Of a stretch of 64,000 nt of DNA, positions 35,512-46,455 are shown piece after piece. A program made the position numbers and the translations under genes. The stretch covers positions 23,743,193-23,807,192 of the forward strand of contig JASXTE010000008.1 of NCBI GenBank assembly GCA_030280995.1, written 5' to 3'. Numbering within the stretch: position 1 is the first letter of the stretch; every line of letters begins with the position of its first letter. The DNA comes from Hemileia vastatrix. Taxonomy: Eukaryota > Basidiomycota > Pucciniomycetes > Pucciniales > Zaghouaniaceae. Under the pieces are notes generated by a model, which did no database searches, was not told where the DNA came from, and worked only from the letters and a program-made list of their open reading frames with translations.

Positions 35512-36894
35512 ATGGTTAGGATTCAGTCTTGGGATGGTTCAAGGTTTTTGGGGGAGGATGCAAAGGGGTTTTTGGATAGGTTTGAGGTTGCTGCTGAGAT
35601 TGATGGGGCCTCACTGTTGGACATGGTTAGGCAAGTAATCTTTTTCATTTGTAATAGGGAGGTGGAGAAGGAAATTTCTGGTATGGCAGGATATAGGAGT
35701 CAGGACTGGGGAAAGTTGAGGATTGAAATGGTTAAAAGGTGGCTTACTACTTTCTCAATGGTGGATCTTCTTGGGATTGCTAGGAAGTGGAAATTGAAAG
35801 GTGGTGTAACTTCTCTTTCTCAGTATGGGGAATTTATGGAGGAGTTTGAGGAGGCTCCGGATTATCTGGTATATAATGATATATTACCACATGAAAATTT
35901 GGCCAAGTATGTATTTTGGACTTCCATGGGTAGGGATGTAAAGGTGGAGGTTATGGAGATTCTTTTCAAGGCTGACTTGATGAAGACTCTTCCAAATGGG
36001 GAAAATAGGATTACTGCTATGGCTGTTTTAAAGAAGGTTATTTTGGTATATTTGGATGGTATGAAGGATAGGGATGTGGAATCTGGAGAGGAAATACTGT
36101 TGGACAGAGAGGTTCAGAAGACTGTGGTGACAATTTCAGCTTATGGGGAGGTGTTGAAGCCATCAAATTTAGAAGATGGTGATTCTGATGATTTTTGTGA
36201 AGCTTATTTTTCCTTTCCAGAGGATACCATGGGTACTCAGGAATGTGTTTCACTGGATGTTTTGAAGATGTATGCACTAGAGGATAAGTGTATTTCCTTA
36301 ATTTTGGATGAATTTTGTGGGAAGGAGGATATGTCTGGTCATGATGAAGAAATTTGGGATATTGAGAAGGAATCTGTGGTGGATGAATGGTTGTTGAGGG
36401 ATGATTATTTTTCTTTCTCAAGTTCAGACAATGGATTATTGGAGGGGGATTTATCAGTTGAATTTTTGGATGGACAGAAACATTCTGTCTTGGATCTTTT
36501 TCTAATAGAGGAAGATTATTTTCAGGTGGTTCCCTCAAGATCAGAAGGTCTCTTCTTGGAGGAGGATTTTTTTTTTGATGTTATGAATTTTATTCTGGAG
36601 GATTTTGAAGATTCTAAGCAAGATTCCTATAGGGAAGAGGAAAATTGTGATGTTTTGGATGTCACTGGTATGGACGTTGATTTTAAAGATGTGGTGGAGG
36701 TTCCAGATGTTTCACAGGTTGGAGAATTTATTGATTCTGGTGATGTGAACTATGGTAGACTCAGTGTATGGAGGAGGATGGAAGATTTGTTTGGAGGTCT
36801 GATGTTGGGATATGAGAATTGGAAGAGGAGCTTAGGGGGTTCAGGCCCTAGGGGCAAAGTTATTGGTTTCAACCTGGGGTTTTCAAGAATCTGA
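35512..36894 (+). CDS. Gag-like capsid protein of LTR element (460 aa)
   Basis: A single long ORF from an ATG 216 nt after the primer-binding site. Residues 10-90 show the Gag pattern of basidiomycete elements: a FLG.DAKGFLDRFE block, then GASLLDMVRQVIFFI, then MAGYRSQDWGKLR...MVKRW. The C-terminal two thirds (from about residue 170) is strongly acidic, and I see no CCHC zinc knuckle. It should form particles that package element RNA. With pol missing, retrotransposition would need enzymes from a related element. The antisense frame 36038-36538 is a shadow. Confidence 0.85.
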   Translation: MVRIQSWDGSRFLGEDAKGFLDRFEVAAEIDGASLLDMVRQVIFFICNREVEKEISGMAGYRSQDWGKLRIEMVKRWLTTFSMVDLLGIARKWKLKGGVTSLSQYGEFMEEFEEAPDYLVYNDILPHENLAKYVFWTSMGRDVKVEVMEILFKADLMKTLPNGENRITAMAVLKKVILVYLDGMKDRDVESGEEILLDREVQKTVVTISAYGEVLKPSNLEDGDSDDFCEAYFSFPEDTMGTQECVSLDVLKMYALEDKCISLILDEFCGKEDMSGHDEEIWDIEKESVVDEWLLRDDYFSFSSSDNGLLEGDLSVEFLDGQKHSVLDLFLIEEDYFQVVPSRSEGLFLEEDFFFDVMNFILEDFEDSKQDSYREEENCDVLDVTGMDVDFKDVVEVPDVSQVGEFIDSGDVNYGRLSVWRRMEDLFGGLMLGYENWKRSLGGSGPRGKVIGFNLGFSRI

Positions 36895-37269
36895 TTCCTC
36901 CGAAATGAGGATAAACTACTTAATTGTTTTGGTTTTGTTTAATTTGACCTCTATGTATTTGGTCAGGATTTTTTTGTTTTTTCAAATTCTTATCAGTCTC
37001 TCTGGTTCAAGTCTCTATATAAAAAAAGGAAAAAAAATCATAGTATAATGAAGATGGAAAAAAAAATCAAGTGAAGATGGGTATTTTTTTTAAAAGAAAA
37101 TGAAGATAAAAATGATGATCATTGATTTTATCTAACCTCCGGAATGAGGTTAAAATGCAAAAATTTATTTCTAATTTGGATTTTTTTAGGCTTTTATGAA
37201 TTTTAATGGGGCTTTAATGTTTTTGGTTTATTTATGGGAGAATATTTGTGTTGGAAAATTCTTTTGTTA
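36895..37269. other. Retroelement interior after gag
   Basis: No pol similarity. AT-rich leader into the repeated region, nothing further seen. Confidence 0.5.
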
Positions 37270-38735
37270 GAAGGTACCCAGGGGTGGGGCTTCTAGATTT
37301 TATTTTGGCAAGTGTGGGGGTAACTGATGGGCTGGCTGCTCTAACAACAGTTACCCCAGATTGTCTGTTTCCAACCCCTTCTCTTAATTTTGTTGAATTC
37401 TAGTATTGGTTTTTTTTCTTTAACAGGTTTTTAGTCCACCATGACTTTAAACTTGAAATTCTTTTGGTCTTCAAGTGCTGGACCCCTCATGCTTATTGGG
37501 TTTGTTTCATTTTGTTGGATGTTGTGTTTTTGTTAAAAGGCACCCAGGGGGGGGGCTTCTAGATTTTATTTTGGCAAGTGTGGGGGCAACTGATGAGCTG
37601 GCTGCTCTGTAGAACAGTTACCCCAGAATGTCTGTTTCAAGCCTTTGGTTTTTTTCTAGTTGAATTATAGTGTTGTTTTTTGTGATTCAGGTTTTTAGTC
37701 CTCTATGACTTTAAACTGGATTGCCTTTGATGTTTTTTGGCAATTTTGGATTGGTGGTGGATCACTGGTGGTCTCCCATCATTTTTACTTATTGGAGGGA
37801 GCCCACCCAGTGATCTTTTCTGTAGACTTGGAGCTGGCTTTGCTATGTGGTTTTAGGGTGTTGGCTGTGAAAGTGGTTGATTCAAGATTATTTTCTTTTT
37901 TCTCTTTTTTTCTTTTAATTTTTTTATTGAGGCTATGTTTGTTCAAAGGCTCAAGATAGGGCTCTGGAAATTTTTTTGGTAGAAGAGGAGGAGTCAAAAT
38001 AAAAATAAATAAATAATTTTTTTTAGGTGTGACTACATCAAGGTGCACTTGGATGTGGGTAAGGTGTCAGGGGATCTGCTCATCAACTGGCTGGGGGATA
38101 CCATTTTATTTTGTTTTATTTGTTAAAGGAGGTTAAATGTTTTGGATTTAATGGTTTTTGGTTTGGGGATTTATGGGATATATCTTCAAGATTTTTTTTT
38201 CTGGAATGTCCTTCAAGACTTTCAACTGATTTTTTTATTTATGGGATATGTTTTCAAGATTTTTTTTTATGGATAGTCTGTCAAGACTTTAAACTGAACA
38301 CTGGTAGTCCGTCAAGACTTTAAACTGAACACTGGCAGTCCATCAAGACTTTGAATTGAGAAATGGTACAGTCCCCCAAGACTATAAACTGAGGATGGTT
38401 GTTGGTTGAGTCCTACAGGACTATAAACTGATAATGTGGAGTTTGGTGTGATTCTGGAAGAGAGCATCCAAGGGGGAGTCTCTGAATTTAGTTAAGGCAA
38501 GTGTGGGGGTAACTGATGAGCTGGCTGCTCTGTAGAACAGTTACCCCAGAATTTTAGTTTGTTTCTTTGGTCTTTAATGTTTTGATCTCTGGTTCTGTCT
38601 TTTTGATTCAGGTTTTTAGTCCCCCAAGACTATAAAATGAGGGTTTTTTGAGTCCCCCAAGACTATAAAATGAGGGCTGTTAGTCCCCCAAGACTTAAAA
38701 CTGAGGATTAGTCCCCCAAGACTTTAAAATGAGGA
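37270..38735 (+). repeat. Structured repeats in retroelement: GGGGTAACTG hairpin (3x) and AGTCCCCCAAGACT units (about 11x)
   Basis: A segment of about 170 bp (AGGCACCCAGGGG..GGGGCTTCTAGA..GGCAAGTGTGGGGG) occurs at about 37272 and 37539 and more divergently at about 38460. Each copy holds GGGGTAACTG (GGGGCAACTG in the second) and, 16-22 nt on, CAGTTACCCC, a 10-bp stem with an inner GAGC/GCTC stem in two copies. Each is followed at a distance by units of the form AGTCC(C)CCAAGACTTTAAACTGA. Those units recur about every 30 bp at 38272-38430 and 38617-38735. Conserved stems in an RNA-packaged element could act in packaging or dimerisation, which is inferred. Confidence 0.85.
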
Positions 38736-38784
38736 GGTTTTTTTATTTTTTATTTCTAAATCAAACTTTTTGGGCAAGAAGTAA

Positions 38785-39439
38785 TTACAGAAAAGAACCA
38801 AGAGATGTAACAAAATTTTCAGCATTGGCTTTGAACTGGTGGCTGAGGTTTTTCCTTTTTTCAAGGTCCTGTGGGTTCCTGGCAGGAGTGGATTGTAAGT
38901 AACCTAGGATAAGATGCTTCCGTTGAGAAGAATGTTGTTGGAAGTTGTTTTTGATGGTTGGAAATGGATTAGGTGGAGGTTCTTCAAGGTTTCCCCCATT
39001 GTCATTATCACTGTCTGGATTGGAATGAACTGGAAATTGGTCAGATTGAATTTCAGTATGAAGAAGTATTGGGCTTACCATTAGAAGGACCAGGGATGGA
39101 AGAGCTAGTGTTTGTAGTGGGGTTCGAACTCTTTTTCAAAGGGTATAATTTGTTGAACAGTCTGGGGATCAGGATGGATGGTCTGGATCTTTTGGTGCTG
39201 GTGGAATGTGGATCAGGTTGTGGAGGAGAAGAAGATGTTGAAGAGTACAATGGACCAGGTCTAAAACAATTCTTCTTCCTAGAGTGACAGGCATCACAGG
39301 AGGTTCTGTAGGGATGAGCTGGAGGTGTTATTGTACAGATGAGATTGTTGTCAATGCAGTATTGGCAAGGACCCATGTCAGTAGAAGATTTGGAGAGGAA
39401 GCTGAACATGGTGGTTGTGATGAAGGAGAATGTGGACAT
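38785..39439 (-). CDS. Antisense ORF with Zn2Cys6-like cysteine spacing at the 3' LTR
   Basis: ATG at 39439, 19 nt inside the 3' LTR boundary, opens a 128-aa minus-strand frame to 39053. Its cysteines follow C-x2-C-x6-C-x12-C-x2-C-x6-C (residues about 25-59, CQYCIDNNLIC and CDACHSRKKNC), the spacing of fungal Zn(II)2Cys6 clusters, and a Ser/Pro-rich stretch follows. A second open frame (39081-38785) overlaps and continues it in another phase, so a frameshift or an intron joins them. It may be transcribed from antisense promoter activity of the LTR. A DNA- or RNA-binding role is inferred from cysteine spacing only. Confidence 0.55.
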
Positions 39440-39457
39440 TCTCTATTGGAGGGAGGA

Positions 39458-40539
39458 TGTGGTCTTCCAACATTTGGGGAGCCATTTGTTGGTCTGTTTG
39501 GCGTTGTAATGATATGTCTTAAATGGCATTGTTCAATAATTGGGTGTTTTTCTGGAATTATTCAAGGAATATTGGGACTGCGGGGATGTGGGTATTACCA
39601 TTGGATAGCCCCAGTTTTTCTCTATATTTTATGTCTTGTGAAAATTTTCATATTCTAAGTATTTGAGGGATTATTTCTCATTTTTCATTTTAAAAGATAG
39701 CTGTTTATTTTTTTTTTACGTTTTACGGGCTAACCTTAAGTCTTAGGGTTAAGTGCTTAGTACCATTGGAATGGGCTAATTTTTCTCTATGTTTCATGTC
39801 TCAAAGTTGTTGTAGCTTAATTATGTGTTTTAAAGGTTTTAGTAGTTGTAGTTTATTTTTCTAAGTATTTTGGCTGTTTTTGTAGGTTTTTGGTGGTTTT
39901 CTGGCTTCAGGGAAGTCCTTCCGCCTCAGGCGGGCCTCCCGAAGTTGGGCAGACCGTCTGCCTTGGTGCTAGAATGCTAAGAAGCGTTTCTAGAGGGGTT
40001 TTATGCAATTTGGCGCTCAGAAACGCCAAATTCATGGGTGTGCATGGGCTCTTCGATAGTGAATAAGACAGTTTGGGGTAACCTTAATTATCATACAACC
40101 ATCCAGAAGTGATATCCCTGTTACTCACACAGTTTTCACTCTTTTTTGGCCACAATTGGCTGTGTTTGTTGCAAGTTTAGTTCTTCATTTATTTCAACTT
40201 TGGCAACTGTTTTCTCTGGTGTAGTTTTGCAAGCTATATCAAGTATTATTGCTGTCTCTGGTGTGGATTTGCAACCTAAATCAAGTATCATTGCTTTATC
40301 TGGAGTGGAAATTGGTCTACATTGCAGTTCTTTTTTTTTGGTAGTCTGTCTGGAGACTACTTTCTTGGCTGATCAGGCAGTCAAGTGTATTGGAAAGGGG
40401 GCTTTTAACAACATGAACCAATTTACTGTAGTAGGTAAATCTCACTTATATTTTTCTAAAGGGACAGGGGATTTTCTCTCTGGTTTTTCTCCAACTCCCT
40501 TGGTCAAGGCCTATAGCTAGTATTATAGGATTGTCTACA
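39458..40539 (+). repeat. 3' LTR with preceding polypurine tract
   Basis: Matches the 5' LTR. The tract GGAGGGAGGA lies directly before TGTGG. It differs from the 5' LTR by a segment (TGTTTTTGTAGGTTTTTGG) near 39876 that the 5' copy lacks, and by scattered substitutions. Confidence 0.88.
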
Positions 40540-41172
40540 CCCTAAAAAATAAAATAAAATAAATGTTATTATATATAGAATAAAAATAAGGCATTGTAAA
40601 TAGTAAAAGTGATAATTGGTGAGGCTACAGGGAGTTTACAAAGTCCTTTATATAGGCAAGGGGCACTCTGAAGGGCCAAAATAATGTATATCCACAGTAA
40701 AATAAATTTAAAACTAAATTAATAAAATGTAAGAGTAAGGGTGACACAATTTACTATGATATATGAGTGAGAGCCCAGTAAATCCACCAATTTGAACTCA
40801 AAAATCTACAATCAATTCAGTGAGTAATTAAATAAGTGTGAGAGACATAAAAATAAATTAATTTAATTTAAAACATCTTTTATACTCATTTAATAAGTAA
40901 CCAATTTAAGTGAAAAATAAAAATATTCTATTTTAACATATAAAGATAGTGTAATTAACTAATTTAGTATGAAACATGAGATAATAATTATTTTAAGTCA
41001 AAAAGTATTTATTTCAAGAAGATTACTAATTTTTTAAAGTAAAACATAAATAATTTATCAAATAAAGTGTTTTAAGTTGTTTAATAAATTTTCTAAAAGA
41101 ATTAAGGGTCAAAAAAAGCACCCATTATTTATGGATTATAAGAAATGTATTCTATTACTTAATATATATAAT
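40540..41172. other. AT-rich interior of A3, no gene seen
   Basis: Lies between the LTR element and the first MITE. By position it should derive from the family A Tet-like gene region, but no recognisable coding remains. Confidence 0.4.
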
Positions 41173-41371
41173 AGGGGGTATCAAAGTTAGAAATTTAAAA
41201 TTATTAAAAAGGTATTTCACAATACAAATAAAAACCACAAACTTGACATTAATTCACAGTAAAAAGGTGTTTTTGGGGCACAATATGGCATATTTTTAAA
41301 AATAATCATGGTTGATTTGGTTGAAAAAAGAGGTATTTTGAAATGTAAAACTTTTAAATTTGACACCCACT
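41173..41371. mobile_element. MITE family E, copy 2
   Basis: Starts AGGGGGTATCAAAGTTAG, ends TTTGACACCCACT (decayed), with AAT on both sides. Internal landmark AAAAAGGTGTTTTTGGGGCA shared with copies 3 and 4. Confidence 0.88.
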
Positions 41372-41419
41372 AATTAATTAATTACATTATAAGATAAATT
41401 TAGTACTTATAATTACAAT

Positions 41420-41619
41420 AGGGGGTATCTAAAATAAAAATTTGTAATTATTTTAAAGGTATTTCACAATACAAAAAGAAAGCCACAGAATTGATATTAA
41501 TTCTCAGTAAAAAGGTGTTTTGGGAGCACAATATGGCATATTTTATAAAATAATCATGGTTGATTTGGTTGGAAAAAGAGGTATTTTGAAATGGAAGATT
41601 TCTAACATTAATACCCCCT
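41420..41619. mobile_element. MITE family E, copy 3
   Basis: Starts AGGGGGTATCTAAAAT, ends AACATTAATACCCCCT, with AAT on both sides. Lies 48 bp after copy 2 and 44 bp before element B3. Confidence 0.88.
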
Positions 41620-42372
41620 AATATAAATAAACATTTGCCCATTTTGAGGTCCAATAAAATATTATGGGGTATCAATGTTCAGGGATCTACAATTAGGGAT
41701 CAGGAATTTTTTTTAGGATCAGACATTATTAATTGTGGAAGATTCTTATCCACTAGCCCCAGGGCTAGTGGATATGGAATCCACAATAATGCATTATTCT
41801 GCCTTTTATACCACAATTTCTGTTCCTAATTCCTGATCCAAAATTCATCACATCCATGATTGATTTGTAAGAAAATCACAAGACATTAAATTGGGGATGC
41901 CATCCTTATGTATCTCATCACTCTATGATACTTAATTTTAGTGGCAAACACATAACATTTTTTCTCATCTTTATGTGTCTCTTCACTCTATGATACTTAA
42001 TTTTTGTGGCAAGCACATAATAGGGGGTATCAATGTTGACCAATCCGCAATTAAATTAATTGCGGAAAATAATCTGCATACCCCAATTATCTTCCGCAAT
42101 TATTTTTGCTAATAATTGGGTTATTAGACACTTTAAATGTTAATGTTCACCTCTTATCTGACATTTTTATCCTCAATATTTGATAACCACATCTTGGACA
42201 ACTTTCTGGATATCCCAGCCTTCTACCTTGCTGCGCACTTCCATTCTCATCTCATCCTGTTCATTCTATCCGCTCAGAATTTCTCCCCATTTCATCTATT
42301 TGATTCTTCTCCTTTTCATCCCGCTATCTCATCTGCTTGTTTCTGCTCCTTTTCATCTTCATTTATAATAAC

Positions 42373-43722
42373 ATGCCTCATCATCCCAGATCTTCTCAAA
42401 GGCAGCCATCACCCAGTTGTTCTTCAATTCCCACTACTTCCTCTTTCCCCCGCTCAGCTGAGAAATCAAAGACCGTTCAATTAAAAAAAGATGAACATCT
42501 CATTCTTATCAACTGGCTGAAAACCAAATCTAACTATGATTCTTGTTTTGGTACTGAGTATGCCACTAAATTAGGACGGCCCCCCGCATCAAAAGTTAAT
42601 GGCTATCTTCTAATGGCAAATGAATTACGCACTAAGACCAAGGGAAGGATTGATCTTTTGCCTAAACAGATGTCTGAACGCTTCAAGCATTACCGAGCAA
42701 AATACAAGAAGGCAAAGGCTCTTTCATCTTCCACTGGTTTTTGGATTACGGACAACGATATAACTACGGGCATAAAATCCATAGACAATAAACTTGATTC
42801 TTTATGTCCTTACTTTAAAGAGATGGATGCAATTTTTGGAGAGCAAGCCGATGTTAATCCTGTAAACATGTTGGATGGAGAAGATCCTATCTCCAAACAT
42901 GATGTTGAAGCAAATCTTTTCCCATCCTCTTCCTCCACTCAAGCCTCCCCTCATTTGAATGAGACATATCTAGATAGCTTTTCTGTAGATCCTATAGGTG
43001 ATTTAACCCAACCAAATATAACTCAGGTCTGTTTCTTTATTCTTTTATCTTATCTTTTCTATTTTTTATTTACTTATCTTTTTCTTATTTCTTAAAAGGC
43101 TGATGAACAAAAACAGGATCCTCAATCAACTGAGTCTGAAGCTAGTGACAATGATGAGGAGGAAAATGCTACGTTGAACAAAAAGCAAAGGGCTTCAAGT
43201 AGTCTAAATTTCATCTCCCAAAGAAGACAAAAAAGTGATACTTCATCACAAACACCTTTTTCTTTGATGGAACAGTTTTTAGAGAAACGTGATGCTGGTA
43301 AGTGATATCATACCTCTTATCACTTTACACTGCTTTTCTTCTACTTTATGTTAATTTTTATTCTCACTCTAGAGCAAGTGGAAATTGCTAAAGAGACTCT
43401 AAGCTTTGAAAAGAAGAAATACAGGCTCTCTTTAAGGAGGGATGACAGAGTACAAGATTTGGAAGAGAGGAAGTACAAGCTCTCCTTATGGAAGGATGAT
43501 CGGGTCCAAGATTTGAAGGAGAAGAAGTTTGAGTTAACTCTTAGTATTGAAAAATCCAAAAAAGAGGAAAAAAAACTTGAGCATCAAAACTTAATGGAAT
43601 AGATGAAGTATAAGCATGATCTTCAAGAAAGTTCTAAAAAGAAAGATTTCTTGATCGAATGCATTAAAGCAAACAAGTCTGTTGAAGAAATAGAAAATTT
43701 AATGAAATTTTTTGTTGACTAG
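42373..43722 (+). pseudogene. Myb/trihelix-like DNA-binding protein of B2 (400 codons, one nonsense codon)
   Basis: Exons 42373-43026, 43099-43297 and 43373-43722 join in phase. A Ser/Pro-rich start (MPHHPRSSQRQPS) leads to a three-helix domain (residues about 38-140) with KDEHLILINWLK, GRPPASKVNGYLLMANELR, LLPKQMSERFKHYRAKYKKA and STGFWITDNDI. An acidic linker (exon 2) follows. Exon 3 is a charged coiled coil built on an 18-residue repeat (DDRVQDLEERKYKLSL), 2.3 copies. One stop, TAG at 43600-43602, sits where B3 has Gln (LLDQMK), so a C-to-T change truncates the last 41 residues. Harbinger elements use a second, Myb-like protein to bring the transposase to the ends, and this is the obvious candidate. 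Domain assignment is by pattern. Confidence 0.75.
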
Positions 43723-43867
43723 TTTCTTTTATTTCTTTCACACTTCATGTGTTCATATTTATTTGTACATAAATTTTACAATTATTTTCTGTATTTCTTG
43801 AAATTTCGTATTTTAATGTTAAATATTCTTTTTCTAAATAAAATTTTCAAGTCTCCTTTGAAAATTT

Positions 43868-44300
43868 GACAATCTCCCACCCCTGGATTTTTTTGAAGTA
43901 AGGGGTGGGTATCACAAAAATTCTTTCATGTCATGAATCTTGAAAGTTATATATGAAAATTTGGCTTTACTACCCCCTGCATTTTACTGGTATCCCCAAA
44001 ATTCTTACAAGTAAAGAATTTCACAAGTCTTATAAGAAATTTTGGCAATACCCCCCCTGGATTTTATTGAAGTAAGGGACGGGTATCACCAAAAAAATTT
44101 CACCAAAAAATTTACAAGTCAAAAAAATTCTATATCTGTTTTAAAAAATTGGCAATACTCTCCCCTGCATTTTATTGAAGCAAGGGGTGGGTATCACCAA
44201 AATTTTTATAAGTCATCAATTTCACATGTCAGATTTGAAAATTTGGCAATACCCCCCCTGCATTTTATTGAAGTAAGGGGTGAAAGTCATCTAAATTTAA
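43868..44300. repeat. CCCC-rich tandem block (about 4 units, B2)
   Basis: Units of roughly 100-120 bp centred on GGCAATACCCCCCCTG(G/C)ATTTTATTG, then AAGTAAGGGGTGGGTATCACC. The CCCCCC and GGGGTGGG parts within one unit are semi-complementary and could pair. The block sits between the convergent Myb-like and Tet-like genes and is conserved in four other copies. Confidence 0.82.
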
Positions 44301-44583
44301 TATTATTGCATAAATTATTAAATAAATATCTAATATATATCACTTTCCCTAGTTTAAAGTAATGACAATCCCTCAAGCCAAAATGCAGACCAAGTCTAGA
44401 AACAAAAGTTTAGGACTTTCCACAGGTATAAGCTAGAGGAACCCCATGAAACAAATAAATGTTATCATGATTACCTTTTATACATTACAAGGTTGTTGGC
44501 CCATTACTTTAGTTGAGGAAATTGATACATAAAAAATATTTACTAAAAATTTATGAAAAAATATAAAATTTTCGATGACAACT

Positions 44584-45235
44584 CTAATCCCCATACTTTT
44601 TGGATCTAAATAAAGTATTTTTAAATCGATTAACTTTACCTTCTTTCTTTACCTTATTGATTCTATGAATCAACTTATGACTGATTTGAAATGAGCAACC
44701 AAAATGTGTTAAATCTTGACAGGATTCCAAACCAGGAGGAGCTTTGGTTGTTTGATGATTATCCTTAGAAGAATTCCAAATAGTTTCGATGATACCATTT
44801 CCCAAACCAAAATCAATGATGCATCGGTGGTCTGGAAAATATAAACCATGTCCTTTGATTTTAGCTGGAGATGGTATTGGTTGCCCAGTAATCAGTTTGA
44901 TATATGAGAATATACCAAAAGTAAGAAAATTGGCATCATTCCTATCAATATGAATCCTATTGTGGAATCCAGAATGAGTGATAATAACATTAGAGAGTTA
45001 AAGATATTTGTGGCTGATATCTTCCCATTTGGAGTCACACCAATTCCGTATTCCAACTTTGGTTGCAAGTTCATGATTTTCTTAAAATGCTTTATTACAG
45101 AGCTTTTTGAGCCGAAAAGCAAGAAAAGAGTTAAAGGAAGGTAGAGTGTCCCATAAGTGAAAATCTTCATCTTTTTGAGCTTTAGTGATATTCTTGAGCA
45201 ACAAATACATGCCTAGATAATAATCATATAAGAGT
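44584..45235 (-). pseudogene. Tet/JBP-like 2OG-Fe(II) dioxygenase of B2, two stops, iron site intact
   Basis: The minus strand reads WDTLPSFNSFLAFRLKKL, then after two TAA stops ITHSGFHNRIHIDRNDANFL, TFGIFSYI, ITGQPIPSPAKIKGHGLYF, CIIDFGLGNGIIETIW, DNHQTTKAPPGL, FGCSFQISHKLIHRINKV. This block order (FxN..HxD.DA, GxF.xI...TG, G..F, D...G..E.IW, HxT, FG.S.QI) is that of the Tet-like 2OG-Fe(II) oxygenase domain expanded in rust fungi and other basidiomycetes, where Tet/JBP enzymes oxidise 5-methylcytosine. The iron ligands HID and the downstream His are present. In B3 and B4 the HID triplet is lost. The stops lie in the N-terminal half. The basic N-terminus could not be traced. Enzymatic function is inferred from family resemblance. 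Confidence 0.75.
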
Positions 45236-45299
45236 TTCAGAATCCTTATCCTCTAAATATGCAATATAAAAATGTGAAATAAGACAAGTGAAATTTGGA

Positions 45300-45610
45300 A
45301 AAAAGGCTCAACTTCAAAGGTCAAAATCTCAGCAACCACTGAACCTAATTCAAACCTGTTTGAGGGAAATGAAAGGTATGCTTTAGTAGAATCTTCAGTT
45401 AAAGGACATGTGATTTAAATAAACCTAACCCTAATTTGTTACATAAAAAAATGAAATGAAAATTTAAATTGGGAAAAAAAAGGCTCAACTTTAACAGTCC
45501 ATATCTCAGCAACCACTGAATCAAATTCAAATCTGTTTGTAGGAAATGAAAGGTAGCCTTCAGGAAAATCTTCAGTAAAAAGAACATTAGATTTGAATAA
45601 ACCTAACCCT
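45300..45610. repeat. 175-bp tandem duplication in B2
   Basis: AAAAGGCTCAACTT followed by TCAGCAACCACTGAA, CAAATCTGTTTG and CCTAACCCTAA occurs twice, about 175 bp apart. The inverse of this block, also repeated, lies at 50440-50790 in B3. Confidence 0.75.
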
Positions 45611-45639
45611 AATTCCGAGTCTGATTTTCAAAATTTTAC

Positions 45640-46455
45640 AAAAACTTGAAAAGTGGTAATGAAGATGAGATCAAATGGAGTTTTATAAGTTCACTGTTAT
45701 CCAGATAAGAGTCATACATATATTTAAGTATGAAGTTTGCATAAAAGGAATGAGATATCATATAGGCATGAAAAAAAGGAGATGAAACTTACCTTGATTG
45801 AAAAGTAGGAAAAATAGAGTGAGAAAGATTGATGTTGGAATTGTGGGGAAATTGAATATGGAGTAAGTGAAATGCATAAAGAATGTGCAATGCATGTGTT
45901 TCAATGAAATGGAGCCAAAAAAAAGTGAAATAAGGGAAAGGAAGGATAATGACCATGCCAAGGAGGGATGAAGAGTAGGGTGATGGAGCTAAAAAAGAAA
46001 GTAAAGAGGGAGAGAAAAAAAAGGTTAATTATACCATTGAGATCCAAAATAACCACTTACAAAAAAAACTTTGATAAAAAAAATAAAACAAACAGAAAAA
46101 AACAAAAAAAAATATAATTAGTAATCAAAAAATCAAAAAAAATGAATAAAATGACTTACCTGGAGAGATGAGATGACAAAATGAATGAAACCAAATTGTT
46201 TAAGGGATGTTGGAGGAGAATAGGAAAAGGATATGAGGGATGAATGAAAAAAAATCACTGACAAAATATGCAATTTCAGAAAATATGCGATTTCATGTTG
46301 AGCTGGTAAAAGAAAACCAATGAGCCATCCAAAAAAAAGATATTCACCGTAAATTCAAAAAAAAAATGAATATGCAACAAACCAAAATACAAAACCAAGT
46401 GAATAAAGTACACAAAGATGACATTTGGAAAGTATGAAAACATAAAAATTAAAAA
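45640..46455. other. Spacer between Tet-like and transposase genes of B2
   Basis: AT-rich with purine-rich stretches, and its inverse is found at 49910-50400 and 48480-48750 in B3. No conserved frame seen. Confidence 0.5.

Larger units (their letters stand above)
34195..40539 (+). mobile_element. LTR retroelement without pol (6345 bp)
   Basis: Two LTRs of about 1080 bp (34195-35274 and 39458-40539) begin TGTGGTCTTCC and end ATTGTCTACA. A primer-binding site follows the first and a purine-rich tract (GGAGGGAGGA) precedes the second. Between them lie a Gag-like ORF (35512-36894), 2 kb of structured repeats and an antisense ORF. No protease, reverse transcriptase, RNase H or integrase is present, so it is a large non-autonomous element. 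Flanks are CCAT and CCCT, at best a damaged target duplication. The LTRs differ by indels, which suggests an old insertion. Confidence 0.9.

Noticed and set aside
36038..36538. Long minus-strand open frame opposite gag
   Set aside because: Shadow of the gag frame; Pro/His/Asn-rich composition follows from the acidic plus-strand protein.
37317..37365. Hammerhead-ribozyme-like core (CTGATGAG) in the retroelement hairpins
   Set aside because: The conserved CGAAA box and cleavage triplet are missing in all three copies and one copy reads CTGATGGG; only the stem is supported.
45419..45610. Telomere-like CCTAACCCTAA words
   Set aside because: Only two isolated occurrences, both part of the 175-bp duplicated block of B2; not a telomeric array.
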